DNA of 24,430 bases from Clostridia bacterium (lineage in GTDB: Bacteria; Bacillota; Clostridia; Christensenellales; Borkfalkiaceae): positions 1 through 24,430 of the forward strand of contig JAFVOV010000108.1 in assembly GCA_017505675.1 (NCBI GenBank), given 5' to 3'. The notes below the pieces were generated by a model. That model was not told where the DNA came from, made no database searches, and worked only from the letters and a program-made list of their open reading frames with translations. Positions 15,997 through 24,386 of this stretch are shown one piece after another (positions within the stretch are counted from its first letter, which is position 1; each line of letters begins with the position of its first letter). Position numbers and translations under genes: made by a program.

Positions 15997-18842
15997 TTAA
16001 AAGAAAAAAATTAACTTTAATTTCACTTATCGTTTTAGCGCTTTGTTCGTTTAGTCTAGTTTTTGCTGGATTTTTCGGGGCGGGCGCTACCGAAACTTAT
16101 CACAAGTCTGACGTGTTAGTGGCAAACTCTGGTGTGAAAAGTATTCAAACGGGCGTGGAATTTTTAGAACAATATCACGTTAACAATAGTAATTGTAAAG
16201 ACGAAAATATGCTTGTAGGCAAAAGCACTAGCGGTATCGGCGTGTACAGTAACGGCGGTACGATAGATTTTTCTTATAAAAACGCTATAAATTTTGCCGA
16301 TAAAACTGCTAAAGATTGTCTTGTTGAAATTTATCCGTTATTTGGTAGCAATTATGCGAAGATTGTGGATATTCAAATTACTTTAACCGATACTGAAGAC
16401 CCGTCAAACACCGTTGCCGTTCACTATGACGACGCTTACGACGGACTTGCAATTTACGCAAGAGCGCTTTATAAAGGTAAAGATATAGCGTATAACGGAA
16501 ACGGGTTTATATGGAACGGCGCAAGGGGTATTTGGCTACAAAACTGCGGTTACGCATCATATCATTTAGATAGTAAACAAAACGCTATTAACTGGGAAAA
16601 GGGCGAAATAAGTCCTTTTAACGTACATCTTGATTATGAAACGAAAGTGCTTTCTTCATCATATTACTCATCTTACGGCGTTTACGTTCAAAAGGATATT
16701 TTAGACCTTGATGAACCTAATCACGTGGGTATAGGTTATGAATGGAATGGCTTTACTAACGATACCGCATATTTATCCGTGCTTGTAACTTTCTCTGAAG
16801 CGGTTACGGATAATAGACCGGGTGGCGTAATAGTGAAATCAATTGACGGCGTAAACGTTGACGGTGATTTTACCGCAAGCGAAGAAATGCCCTTACCTAA
16901 AATTACGCCTGCTACTGTGAAAGAATACGGTGAAACACTTCCTTACGGTGCGGTTGGCGTAGATTATAAAATACCGTCCGTTTTTGCTTACGACTGGTTC
17001 TTTGGTATTGCAGACGATAGTGACGTATCTTACGTAATTGAAAAATTTGACGGTACTGATTACGTTGAAACGTCGTTTACGGGCGGAAACGGTGGTGTAA
17101 ATAAGTTTACGGAAGCCGGTGAGTATAGAATTAAGTACTCCGTATCAAACGACGTAAAAACGGCAACTAAACATCTTAATTTTGAAGTAAAACCCGAACT
17201 TGCGCCTATTATAGTGGGGCAAGTGGAAGCCTATAAAACACCCGTTCTTGACGAATATTTTTATATCCCTGAAACCGTAGTAAGCGGTGGTAGTGGAAAC
17301 CTTGTTAAAACGGAAACACTTTATTTTAACGGTCAACAAATCACCTTAAATAACAATAGAGACGTTCTTATCGATAAAGCAGGTGTTTTAAGCCTTAAAG
17401 TAGAATGTAACGGCTATACGGGCGATACTTACGTTAAATATTTCCCCGTAGAAGTTGCTGACGGTATTATTATCAGCGTTGGAAATATGCCAAAAGCAAT
17501 TATGGGTAACAACGCGGAAACCATAGTTTTGCCTACTGCAACTGCAATCGCTACCGCGACGGGTGAAAAGGTTGACGTTACCGTTACGGCAGACGGCGTT
17601 GCCGTCGGCGCAGACGGTGCAATTAAAACGGAAAAAACCGAAGGTACGATTACTGTAGTTTATACGGCGGAAACCGTATCTAAAGAATATAAAATTCAAG
17701 TTATTGAAAGTGAAACGCGCAACCAAAAACCTTCTGATTTTGTGATTAAAAACGGCAACGTTACGGTTACTGATGCTGACGGCGGAATTTTGGTTGAAAC
17801 TTCAGAAAACGGCGCTGGTATAACTTGGGCGTTCCCTGCGGTTACCGAATACGGTAGCAGTAAAATGAACGTAGTTTTATCTCAAGCGTCAAGCAAACTT
17901 GATTTTGATTACATTGACGTTGTTTTATCTGACGCTAGCGAAAAGCAAAAAGATTGCTATATAAGAATTTATAAAGATAATCTTTTAGCATATTCTACCG
18001 AAGAAACTAGCGTGAAAGTAAACGGCGCTGAAGAAATTTACACCGTTAAAGGTTCAATCGGAAACGAAGGCGGTTCTATAAGGCTTTCTATAGACGGAAA
18101 CGGTCTTTATAATTCAAGCGGAAATTTAGTTTGTGATTTCTCTGCCGATTATGATGCAGAATTATCTTATATCAGTATAATTTTCGGCGGTGTAGACGGC
18201 GTGGCTGCAATAAGGGTAGATACTATCGGTAACCAGTTGCTTGGTTACGATACTACTTACGGTTGGTCTGAAGCAAGCGCAGTTTTATCCTTTAACAACA
18301 GGCTTGCAGTTGCAACCGTTCTTCCGCTCGGCAAAACCTTCTTTATTCCGGCTTGCAGAGTATACGATTTAACTTCAAATTCCGGCAGGGTAACCGTTTC
18401 AGTTACCGCTCCTGACGGAGAAACTAGAATTATTGACCGCGCGAATACTGATAAAGAATTATCATTTACGCCTACCGAACTCGGTGAATACACCATTTCT
18501 TACGCTATTATGGATGGATATGGTAACCCTGCTAGGTCTACTTACGTCGTGCAAGTGGTTGACCAAGTAAATCCGACGCTTACGGTTAACGCAAAACTTA
18601 AATCTGAAATAAAACTCGGCGCAACGGTAACGCTACCCGAAGCAACTGCAACCGACGCTGTTGACGGCGCGTGCGACGTAATTATTTTAGTGCGTTATCT
18701 TGATACTTACGGTTTAGTTGTGGCTAAAGACGGAAAGTATACTTTCGATAAAGCGGGCAAATACCAAGTTATTTATCAAACGCACGATTTAAGTTATAAC
18801 TATACGCAACAAATATTTACTGTTACGGTAACGGAGGACTAA
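15993..18842 (+). CDS. Large secreted modular protein coupled to the sugar transporter
   Basis: 949 aa. It starts at ATG 15993 inside the ATGA overlap, with GGAGG at 15978-15982. An N-terminal signal peptide (IKRKKLTLISLIVLAL..., cleavage near GAGA/T, residues ~26-29) marks it as exported. A beta-rich module (~95-275: ITLTDTEDPSNT...FNVHLDYETK...YEWNGF) resembles those of the 769 protein, and a second, more diverged one spans ~585-755 (IDVVLSDASEKQKDCYIRIYK). Between them are Ig-like stretches (FTEAGEYRIKYSVS). Residues ~765-945 are Ig-like domains ending FDKAGKYQVIYQTHDLSYNYTQ. No wall anchor or catalytic signature is visible. Lying between permeases and DUF4838 genes, it is probably part of the same glycan-capture function, by inference. 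Confidence 0.82.
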   Translation: MIKRKKLTLISLIVLALCSFSLVFAGFFGAGATETYHKSDVLVANSGVKSIQTGVEFLEQYHVNNSNCKDENMLVGKSTSGIGVYSNGGTIDFSYKNAINFADKTAKDCLVEIYPLFGSNYAKIVDIQITLTDTEDPSNTVAVHYDDAYDGLAIYARALYKGKDIAYNGNGFIWNGARGIWLQNCGYASYHLDSKQNAINWEKGEISPFNVHLDYETKVLSSSYYSSYGVYVQKDILDLDEPNHVGIGYEWNGFTNDTAYLSVLVTFSEAVTDNRPGGVIVKSIDGVNVDGDFTASEEMPLPKITPATVKEYGETLPYGAVGVDYKIPSVFAYDWFFGIADDSDVSYVIEKFDGTDYVETSFTGGNGGVNKFTEAGEYRIKYSVSNDVKTATKHLNFEVKPELAPIIVGQVEAYKTPVLDEYFYIPETVVSGGSGNLVKTETLYFNGQQITLNNNRDVLIDKAGVLSLKVECNGYTGDTYVKYFPVEVADGIIISVGNMPKAIMGNNAETIVLPTATAIATATGEKVDVTVTADGVAVGADGAIKTEKTEGTITVVYTAETVSKEYKIQVIESETRNQKPSDFVIKNGNVTVTDADGGILVETSENGAGITWAFPAVTEYGSSKMNVVLSQASSKLDFDYIDVVLSDASEKQKDCYIRIYKDNLLAYSTEETSVKVNGAEEIYTVKGSIGNEGGSIRLSIDGNGLYNSSGNLVCDFSADYDAELSYISIIFGGVDGVAAIRVDTIGNQLLGYDTTYGWSEASAVLSFNNRLAVATVLPLGKTFFIPACRVYDLTSNSGRVTVSVTAPDGETRIIDRANTDKELSFTPTELGEYTISYAIMDGYGNPARSTYVVQVVDQVNPTLTVNAKLKSEIKLGATVTLPEATATDAVDGACDVIILVRYLDTYGLVVAKDGKYTFDKAGKYQVIYQTHDLSYNYTQQIFTVTVTED

Positions 18843-18845
18843 AAG

Positions 18846-20939
18846 ATGAAAAAGTTTTTTAATTATATTATTCTTTCACTTTTAATAGTTTGTTTTTCGT
18901 TTAGCGCAATAAGTTGTAAAGATGACCAAACTAGCGGCGGAACAGATTATCCTAAAGTAGATTACACTACAGGCATAGACTATAACGGAACGCCGTTTAA
19001 GATTGTTGATGCTGGCGTAGCAAAGTATAGCATTTTAGTACCTACCGCAGCGCCAACTATTTTGAGTTCGGTTGTAAACGAACTTACGTCTTATATAACC
19101 CAAGTTAGCGGTGCAAAAGTTACCGTTATAAACGATTCTTCAACTGTTTCCGGCAACTATATTTCTATCGGAAACACGGCGCAGTTCGCCGCAACGGGAA
19201 TTGACGTTTCCGGTATAAAAGACGACGGCTTTATCATTAAAACCATTGACGGCAACGTTTATATTGCGTCTAGGGTAGAACAAGGTATAATGTCAGGCGT
19301 ATACAGTTTCATAGAAAGATTTTTGGGGGTTCGTTGGCTTACTGAAAGCGTAACGCACGTTCCTGAAAATGATAACGTACTAGTATATCCTTGCGATATT
19401 TTAGAAGAACCCACGTTTGCGCGCCGTATTTGGTATGATAACGGTTCGGCGTATCCTAACTTTTATAACCATAGGCGTTATTATGAAGATTTAGACGCGT
19501 GGTATTATCCGGGGCTTACCACTCCGCACAACACCACAGACTATCCGGATAGTCGCCGTTCTTGCGGTTACGTTAATAAATATGACGTAGTTAATAAAAC
19601 TACGGGTGAGTTTTTAAGAAAGTATGATGCAAACATCAATACTGAAACTGAATGTTACCTTATGGACATACACCCCGAATATTTTACCGATATGGAAGGC
19701 GTAGACCATAACGGCGATAAAAAGCCCGCAACGCCTGCAAAAGGCGACTATGATATTTGTTTTACCAGCGGTATTAAAGAAGACGGAACTTTAAGGGACG
19801 GCCCTAGCGCGGTAAGATATATCATTGAAAAGGTTAAAAACGCGCTTAAAGAAGACGCTACTACTAAAAAGTTAAAATACTTCCAGATAGCCGAAATGGA
19901 CGCTAGTGGCGCTATTTGTAAATGTAACACTTGTCTTTCTAGAAGGGAAGCGTATAAAGGCGGCGGTGTAGTCGTAATGTTTATTAACTGCATTGAACAC
20001 GAAATTAACTCTTGGTTATACGAAGAGCAGAATAGAACGGTAACTTTCTCTACCTTTGCTTATCATACTTCCGTTCATCCGCCTGTAAAACAAAATGATG
20101 ACGGAACGTACGAACCTTTAGCATCTTTCTGCGTTGCTAACGATAACGTTCAAATCCGTGTTGCTCCTATCGGCGCAGACTATACTTATAGTTTCCAAGA
20201 CGAAAACCAAATTAAAACCTTTAACGAATTGTTTGAAGGTTGGGACGTTTGCTCTAAAGAAATGAGAGTTTGGGATTACGTTATTGACTTCTATGCAAGA
20301 ACTTGGTATTACCCCAACTTACACTATATGAAAGAAAACTTTATGTATTATAAAGAAAAAGGTGTGGTTGAAGTCTTTGACGAATGTGGTAGAAGCGCAA
20401 AAGAACCAAGTTTTTGGACTAACGCGCTTAAATCATACGTTGTAAGCAAACTCTACTGGAATCTCGGTTGGGACGTTAGCGAACTTGTAAACGAGTTTAT
20501 TGAACTTTATTACGGCGCGGCTGCTCCTGCGGCAAAAGAATATTTAAACGTTATCGAAGGGCATTATGCTGAATTAAGGGAAACTATAGGCTCTCTTGAT
20601 ATGGCTGTAGTAACGCCGTCTTGTAACTTCTATAATGCGGAAAAATACCCGCTCAATTTAATGACGGGGCTTATGTCGATAGTAGATAATTGTATTTTGG
20701 AACTTGAAGCAGATTCAACGCTCACGGAACTTGAAAAATCCCAAGCGATTTCTAGAATAGAGATGATGAAAATTACGCCTATGGCAATGATTTTCAAGAA
20801 TTATGATAGTTATTATAACACTTTAACAAAGAAGGATTTTGCAAAAGAATTCCTTACCCTTTGTGATAGGCATAACATATCGTTACTTGGCGGTGGTCAA
20901 ACCGTTGCAGACCTTAAGGCAGGTTACGGTATCGCGTAA
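18846..20939 (+). CDS. DUF4838 glycoside-hydrolase-like lipoprotein
   Basis: 697 aa. ATG 18846 follows the previous stop by 3 nt, with GGAGG at 18833-18837. A lipoprotein signal ends AISC (Cys24). Residues ~55-180 match the alpha-glucuronidase N-terminal-like fold: SYITQVSGAKVTV, then YISIGNT, GIMSGVYSFIERFLGVRWLT. The rest is a DUF4838 barrel: PTFARRIW just after the N-terminal domain, then HPEYFTD, AEMDASGAICKCNTC (cysteine pair motif near residue 358), and VWDYVIDFYAR. DUF4838 is of uncertain activity but by fold is expected to act on a glycan. As a lipoprotein it would work outside the cell, before uptake by the neighbouring importer. The broken gene downstream is its paralog. Confidence 0.85.
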   Translation: MKKFFNYIILSLLIVCFSFSAISCKDDQTSGGTDYPKVDYTTGIDYNGTPFKIVDAGVAKYSILVPTAAPTILSSVVNELTSYITQVSGAKVTVINDSSTVSGNYISIGNTAQFAATGIDVSGIKDDGFIIKTIDGNVYIASRVEQGIMSGVYSFIERFLGVRWLTESVTHVPENDNVLVYPCDILEEPTFARRIWYDNGSAYPNFYNHRRYYEDLDAWYYPGLTTPHNTTDYPDSRRSCGYVNKYDVVNKTTGEFLRKYDANINTETECYLMDIHPEYFTDMEGVDHNGDKKPATPAKGDYDICFTSGIKEDGTLRDGPSAVRYIIEKVKNALKEDATTKKLKYFQIAEMDASGAICKCNTCLSRREAYKGGGVVVMFINCIEHEINSWLYEEQNRTVTFSTFAYHTSVHPPVKQNDDGTYEPLASFCVANDNVQIRVAPIGADYTYSFQDENQIKTFNELFEGWDVCSKEMRVWDYVIDFYARTWYYPNLHYMKENFMYYKEKGVVEVFDECGRSAKEPSFWTNALKSYVVSKLYWNLGWDVSELVNEFIELYYGAAAPAAKEYLNVIEGHYAELRETIGSLDMAVVTPSCNFYNAEKYPLNLMTGLMSIVDNCILELEADSTLTELEKSQAISRIEMMKITPMAMIFKNYDSYYNTLTKKDFAKEFLTLCDRHNISLLGGGQTVADLKAGYGIA

Positions 20940-20949
20940 AGACACATAA

Positions 20950-20975
20950 GCCGCGCGCATAAATTAGCGCGCGGC
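20950..20975 (+). other. GC-rich stem-loop without T tract between the two DUF4838 genes
   Basis: Perfect 9-bp stem of alternating G and C (20950-20958 and 20967-20975) with an 8-nt loop. It is followed by AAAATATAAGG, not a T run, so it is not a normal intrinsic terminator. It could stabilise or process the mRNA between the two genes, or cause partial termination. Confidence 0.6.
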
Positions 20976-20993
20976 AAAATATAAGGCTAAATT

Positions 20994-21422
20994 ATGATTA
21001 TAAATAAAAGTAATATATCCGATTTCGGTTTAGTTTTCAATAGCGATAATAAGGCATCCGTTTACGCGGCAAAAGAGTTTAATAAATACCTTGAAAGGTG
21101 CTGTGGCTTTAAGTTAGAAAACTATAAAGATAATAAGCATTTTATCTCTATAGGTTATAACGCTCAATCCGCTACGATTATTGATGGCGCGGATAAAACC
21201 ACGCTTAAAGAAAGTGGCTTGCGCATAGCGTTTAAGGGCGGTAACGCGTATATTTACGGTGGCTCTGATAAGGGCGTTATTTACGGCGTTTACGAGTTTT
21301 TAGAAAGGTTTTTAGGCGTTAAATTTTTGACCGCTACTGATGAAGTCACTCCAAAAAATGACGAGTTAAAAGTAGAAGAAAAAGATATTGAATGCAATCC
21401 CTGTTTTCCACAGAGAGAGTGA
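20994..21422 (+). CDS. DUF4838 gene, N-terminal fragment up to the in-frame TGA
   Basis: 142 aa, the alpha-glucuronidase N-terminal-like domain alone: VYAAKEFNKYLERCCG, then FISIGYNAQS, GGNAYIYGGSDKGVIYGVYEFLERFLGVKFLT. There is no signal peptide, so the product is cytosolic, unlike the lipoprotein paralog at 18846. A weak ribosome binding site (AAGG, 20983-20986) precedes ATG 20994. It stops at TGA 21420-21422 right after PCFPQRE. The paralog reads PTFARRIW at the same place, with Trp where this gene has TGA. Downstream codons continue the family in the same frame, so alone this piece would be only a binding-type domain. Confidence 0.6.
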   Translation: MIINKSNISDFGLVFNSDNKASVYAAKEFNKYLERCCGFKLENYKDNKHFISIGYNAQSATIIDGADKTTLKESGLRIAFKGGNAYIYGGSDKGVIYGVYEFLERFLGVKFLTATDEVTPKNDELKVEEKDIECNPCFPQRE

Positions 21423-21437
21423 GCGCATTTTTCTTTT

Positions 21438-23195
21438 ATGGTCAACCCCGATTACGTTTTAAAAAGACGTTTTGAAGGCCCTAACACGCCAGACCACCCC
21501 GAAGCGGGCATAATAAACAAAACGTGGTTTGATAAGATTTCTAACAGCCACAACTCTCACGAATACGTTTCAAGGGAAAAGTATTTAAAAACTCATCCTG
21601 AAATGTTCAACACGCCCGACCCTAATAAAAAGAGCAAGTTTACCGCTCTTGACGACGTTGGGCAAACTGAATGTTGTTACAGTAACGGATTAACTGACGA
21701 CGGCAAGGTTGATGAAACTCTAGAAGTAAGCGTAGTAAAGGCTATTGCGGACAGTTTATATAAGTTTATCGTGGAAAATCCCGATAAAAAGTATTTTATG
21801 TTCGGCAGGCAAGATAATTCCGGCGCTATGTGTTATTGTAAGCGTTGCGTGGAAAAAAGAAAGCGTTACGGAGGCGAAGCAGGCACAATGATTATTATGC
21901 TTAACGCCGTAATAGAGTTGGTTGAAGAAAGGCTTAAAAAAGAAGGCATTAGTTCTGATTTTATTTTAGTTACCTTTGCTTATCAGTCAACGCTTAACGC
22001 GCCTGTAGATGAAAATTTACAGCCTATTGATAAACTGATAATACCTAAAGAAAGGTTACATATTAGATACGCACCGCTTTCTGCAAACTATTCTTACGGC
22101 TATACGGATATGCGTCAGAAAGAAGACGTAAGAAAATCTTTTATCGGTTGGACTAATTTAACTAAAAATATAATGCTTTGGGATTATCCGGTAAATTATA
22201 TTGATAAATACTATTTTGCCCCTGCTTACTTATACTTATCGGAAAATATGAAGTTTTATAATAAAATCGGAATGAGTTACGTAATGTATGAAGAAGCCTA
22301 CGGCGGAACGCAGGGCTACCATATAGAAATGGACAGTTACGTTATAAGTAAGTTGTTCTGGAACCCCGATTTAGACGTATATAAACTTATGCGTGAGTAT
22401 ATGGACGGGTATTATAGTATTGCGGCGCAAGAAGTATATGATTTTAAGTGCAAAATGCTAGATTTTTATAAAGTTAATTTTGCAGAAAAAGGCTTAATGA
22501 TAGGACCTTGCGACCCTTGGTGTGACTTTTTATTCCCTGAAAATTATCCTTTAGAAGTTCTAACCGACTGCGTGGATATTTTAGATAAGGGATTAAATAA
22601 AATTGAAAAATCCGACCTTTCGGTAAGTGAAAAGTTTATTTTAGATAGGCGTGTTAAAACCGTTCTACTTACTCCGCTTCGTATGATTTGCCGTAATGAC
22701 GAATATTATTTTGGCGACAAAAAGAGCGTTTATTATAAGCGTTTTGAGGCGCTTTTAATTGAACTTGGTTTTAGTATCCCTTGGACGCCCCATCAAATTA
22801 TGGAAAAAAGCGTGCCTAACTATAAAATCTTAATTGATAAAAACGACGAGGCTTCTGTTAAGGCTGCCGAGTATTTGAACGAATGGATTAAAAATAAGTC
22901 TGGCGCTGAACTTCAAGTAGTAAATCAGTTTGAAGTTTATCCCACTTACGCAGAAAAAGTTATTTCTATCGGCGGAAACGATTTTGCAAAAGAGTTCTTT
23001 AAGCGTACTGATTTTGCAAAGTATAACGTATTCGTTCGGTCTTGCGGTAGCGGAATATTTTTAGCGGGTAAAGACTTAATTTCCGCGTGTGACGTTTTGG
23101 TGAACAACCTTAAAGATAATCCGTCAATGGACGTAAAGAATAGGTTTATGTCGCTAAAATCAGAATTTATTGACGTAATTGAATACGTTAAATAA
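21438..23195 (+). CDS. DUF4838 gene, barrel fragment downstream of the TGA
   Basis: 585 aa if started at ATG 21438, which is in the same frame and 15 nt after the TGA; the only upstream purine run (GAGAGAGTGAG) is too far for a good ribosome binding site. Family landmarks in order: THPEMFNT, RQDNSGAMCYCKRC (cysteine motif), TFAYQ, RYAPLSANYSYG, LWDYPVNYIDKYYFAP, YEEAYGG. They parallel the 18846 protein one to one. After the barrel, residues ~455-585 (ILIDKNDEASVKAAEYLNEWI, VISIGGNDFAKEF, GIFLAGKDLISACDVLVNNL) look like a second, shortened copy of the N-terminal-type domain, which the 18846 paralog lacks. The SGNH hydrolase gene follows 11 nt after the stop. Confidence 0.7.
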   Translation: MVNPDYVLKRRFEGPNTPDHPEAGIINKTWFDKISNSHNSHEYVSREKYLKTHPEMFNTPDPNKKSKFTALDDVGQTECCYSNGLTDDGKVDETLEVSVVKAIADSLYKFIVENPDKKYFMFGRQDNSGAMCYCKRCVEKRKRYGGEAGTMIIMLNAVIELVEERLKKEGISSDFILVTFAYQSTLNAPVDENLQPIDKLIIPKERLHIRYAPLSANYSYGYTDMRQKEDVRKSFIGWTNLTKNIMLWDYPVNYIDKYYFAPAYLYLSENMKFYNKIGMSYVMYEEAYGGTQGYHIEMDSYVISKLFWNPDLDVYKLMREYMDGYYSIAAQEVYDFKCKMLDFYKVNFAEKGLMIGPCDPWCDFLFPENYPLEVLTDCVDILDKGLNKIEKSDLSVSEKFILDRRVKTVLLTPLRMICRNDEYYFGDKKSVYYKRFEALLIELGFSIPWTPHQIMEKSVPNYKILIDKNDEASVKAAEYLNEWIKNKSGAELQVVNQFEVYPTYAEKVISIGGNDFAKEFFKRTDFAKYNVFVRSCGSGIFLAGKDLISACDVLVNNLKDNPSMDVKNRFMSLKSEFIDVIEYVK

Positions 23196-23206
23196 TCGGA
23201 GTTGTT

Positions 23207-23896
23207 ATGGATATTAAAGAGTTTAAAGATATTCATTTTGCTTTAGAAGCGCCAAAAGGCGAACGCAGAGCGATTTTTAACTGCCTTAACAGCGTGTATT
23301 TAATAAACGAATTACTCGTTGATATTTTGTTTATAGGGGACAGTATAACCGAGCGTTTTGAAGTTTATCCGTATTTTAATAAATACGGCAATATAGTCAA
23401 TCGCGGTATCGGTGGGGAAGCAACGCCAGCCTTAAAAAACAGGCTTTATTACGACGCGATTTTGTTAAACCCAAAAGTTTGCGTTGTAGCCGAAGGCGTA
23501 AATAATACCGCCGTGCTATGGCGTACGGCGCACGAAGGTAAACCCGTTACCGACCAACTTATAAAAAGCGTTCTAGACGAATATAAAGCCGATATGACTT
23601 TTATTATTAAAGAACTTAAAGGGCGTGGCATTATTCCCGTCGTGGGGGCAGTGCTACCTATAGGCGTTAAGGACGTTAGAAACGCGGTGATTTTAGAAGA
23701 AAACAAATTCTTAAAAGAATTATGCTTAAAAGAAGGCGTTACTTTCGTTGATTATTATTCAGCGTGCGTATCTTCTGATGGAATTACTATGCAAGATTTA
23801 ACCTTTGGCGACGATTTGCATCCGCACGTTTTAGGGTATAACAAAATGGCGGAATTATTATATCCCGTATTTGACAAAATTTTTAATAAAGAGTAA
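23207..23896 (+). CDS. SGNH/GDSL-family hydrolase (probable esterase)
   Basis: 229 aa, no signal peptide, so cytosolic. Block I is GDSIT with nucleophile Ser46. Block II lies in NRGIGGEAT (Gly near 67-70). Block III is GVNN with Asn100 (the family more often has G-ND). Block V is GDDLHPH with Asp202 and His205. This completes the catalytic set. Family members deacylate lipids or sugars; in a glycan locus an acetyl-esterase role on imported sugars is plausible but unproven. CGGAG at 23197-23201 serves as ribosome binding site. The gene is followed by a tandem copy beginning with the same MDIKEFK. Confidence 0.88.
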   Translation: MDIKEFKDIHFALEAPKGERRAIFNCLNSVYLINELLVDILFIGDSITERFEVYPYFNKYGNIVNRGIGGEATPALKNRLYYDAILLNPKVCVVAEGVNNTAVLWRTAHEGKPVTDQLIKSVLDEYKADMTFIIKELKGRGIIPVVGAVLPIGVKDVRNAVILEENKFLKELCLKEGVTFVDYYSACVSSDGITMQDLTFGDDLHPHVLGYNKMAELLYPVFDKIFNKE

Positions 23897-23899
23897 ATT

Positions 23900-24325
23900 A
23901 TGGACATTAAAGAATTTAAAAAGTTATGTTATTCAGACAATAAACCTAGAAGTGATAAGCGTGAAATTTTTAATTGCCGTAACAGCGTTTATCTAATAAA
24001 TGAAATCCCCGTGGATATTTTGTTTATAGGTTCAAGCAACACCGAGCGTTTTGAAATTTATCCTTATTTTAATAAATACGGAACTGTAGTAAACCGCGGT
24101 ATCGGCGGTGAAGCAACTAAATCGCTTTTAGAGCGCTTTGATTTAGACGTTATAGCGCTTAAACCAAAGGTTTGCGTTATTCAAGAAGGTTGCAATAATA
24201 CCGCTGAACTTTGGCGCACGGAACACGCAGGTAAACCCGTTACTGAAGAAATGGTAAATAAAGTTCTATGTGACTTTAAATCAGATATGACCGAAATGGT
24301 AAAAAGGCTTAAAAAAACAAGATAA
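23900..24325 (+). pseudogene. Truncated tandem copy of the SGNH hydrolase
   Basis: 141 aa. It aligns without gaps to the previous protein over residues 1-138, about 63% identical by my count. Block I is changed to GSSNT (Ser46 kept), NRGIGGEAT is identical and block III is GCNN. It ends KRLKKTR-stop in an A-rich run, so the last third with the catalytic Asp/His block is missing. The other two frames after the run do not restore SGNH sequence. The break is therefore a deletion or rearrangement, not a simple frameshift. It starts 3 nt after the previous stop with only a weak AAAGAG upstream. It is probably inactive as a hydrolase. Confidence 0.75.
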
Positions 24326-24343
24326 TAAAGTCTTGTATTTTTT
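24317..24343 (+). terminator. Possible weak terminator at the end of the cluster
   Basis: ACAAGA (24317-24322) and TCTTGT (24331-24336) form a 6-bp stem with an 8-nt loop, followed by ATTTTTT. Flanking A and T runs could extend the pairing. It overlaps the -35 box proposed for the next gene. Confidence 0.4.
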
Positions 24344-24360
24344 AATATTTGTGATAAAAT
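24333..24360 (+). promoter_or_regulatory. Possible promoter for the next gene
   Basis: TTGTAT at 24333-24338 and TAAAAT at 24355-24360 with 16-bp spacing, in a stretch clearly more AT-rich than the cluster. It would serve the gene starting at 24387. Confidence 0.4.
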
Positions 24361-24386
24361 GTTATTAGAATAAAGGATGTGTTAAT

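Larger units (their letters stand above)
20994..23195 (+). pseudogene. DUF4838 glycoside-hydrolase-like gene interrupted by one TGA
   Basis: Read through the stop, one frame runs from 20994 to 23195 (733 sense or stop positions), with the N-terminal domain, the DUF4838 barrel and a C-terminal extension. Only one lesion is visible: TGA at 21420-21422 in place of a conserved TGG. The rest of the frame shows no further stop or frameshift, so the break is recent, a sequencing error, or tolerated by read-through or reinitiation. Confidence 0.65.

Noticed and set aside
21420..21422. Reassigned genetic code with TGA as Trp
   Set aside because: TGG is used for Trp throughout, and TGA ends two genes with ATGA overlaps; only one in-frame TGA occurs.
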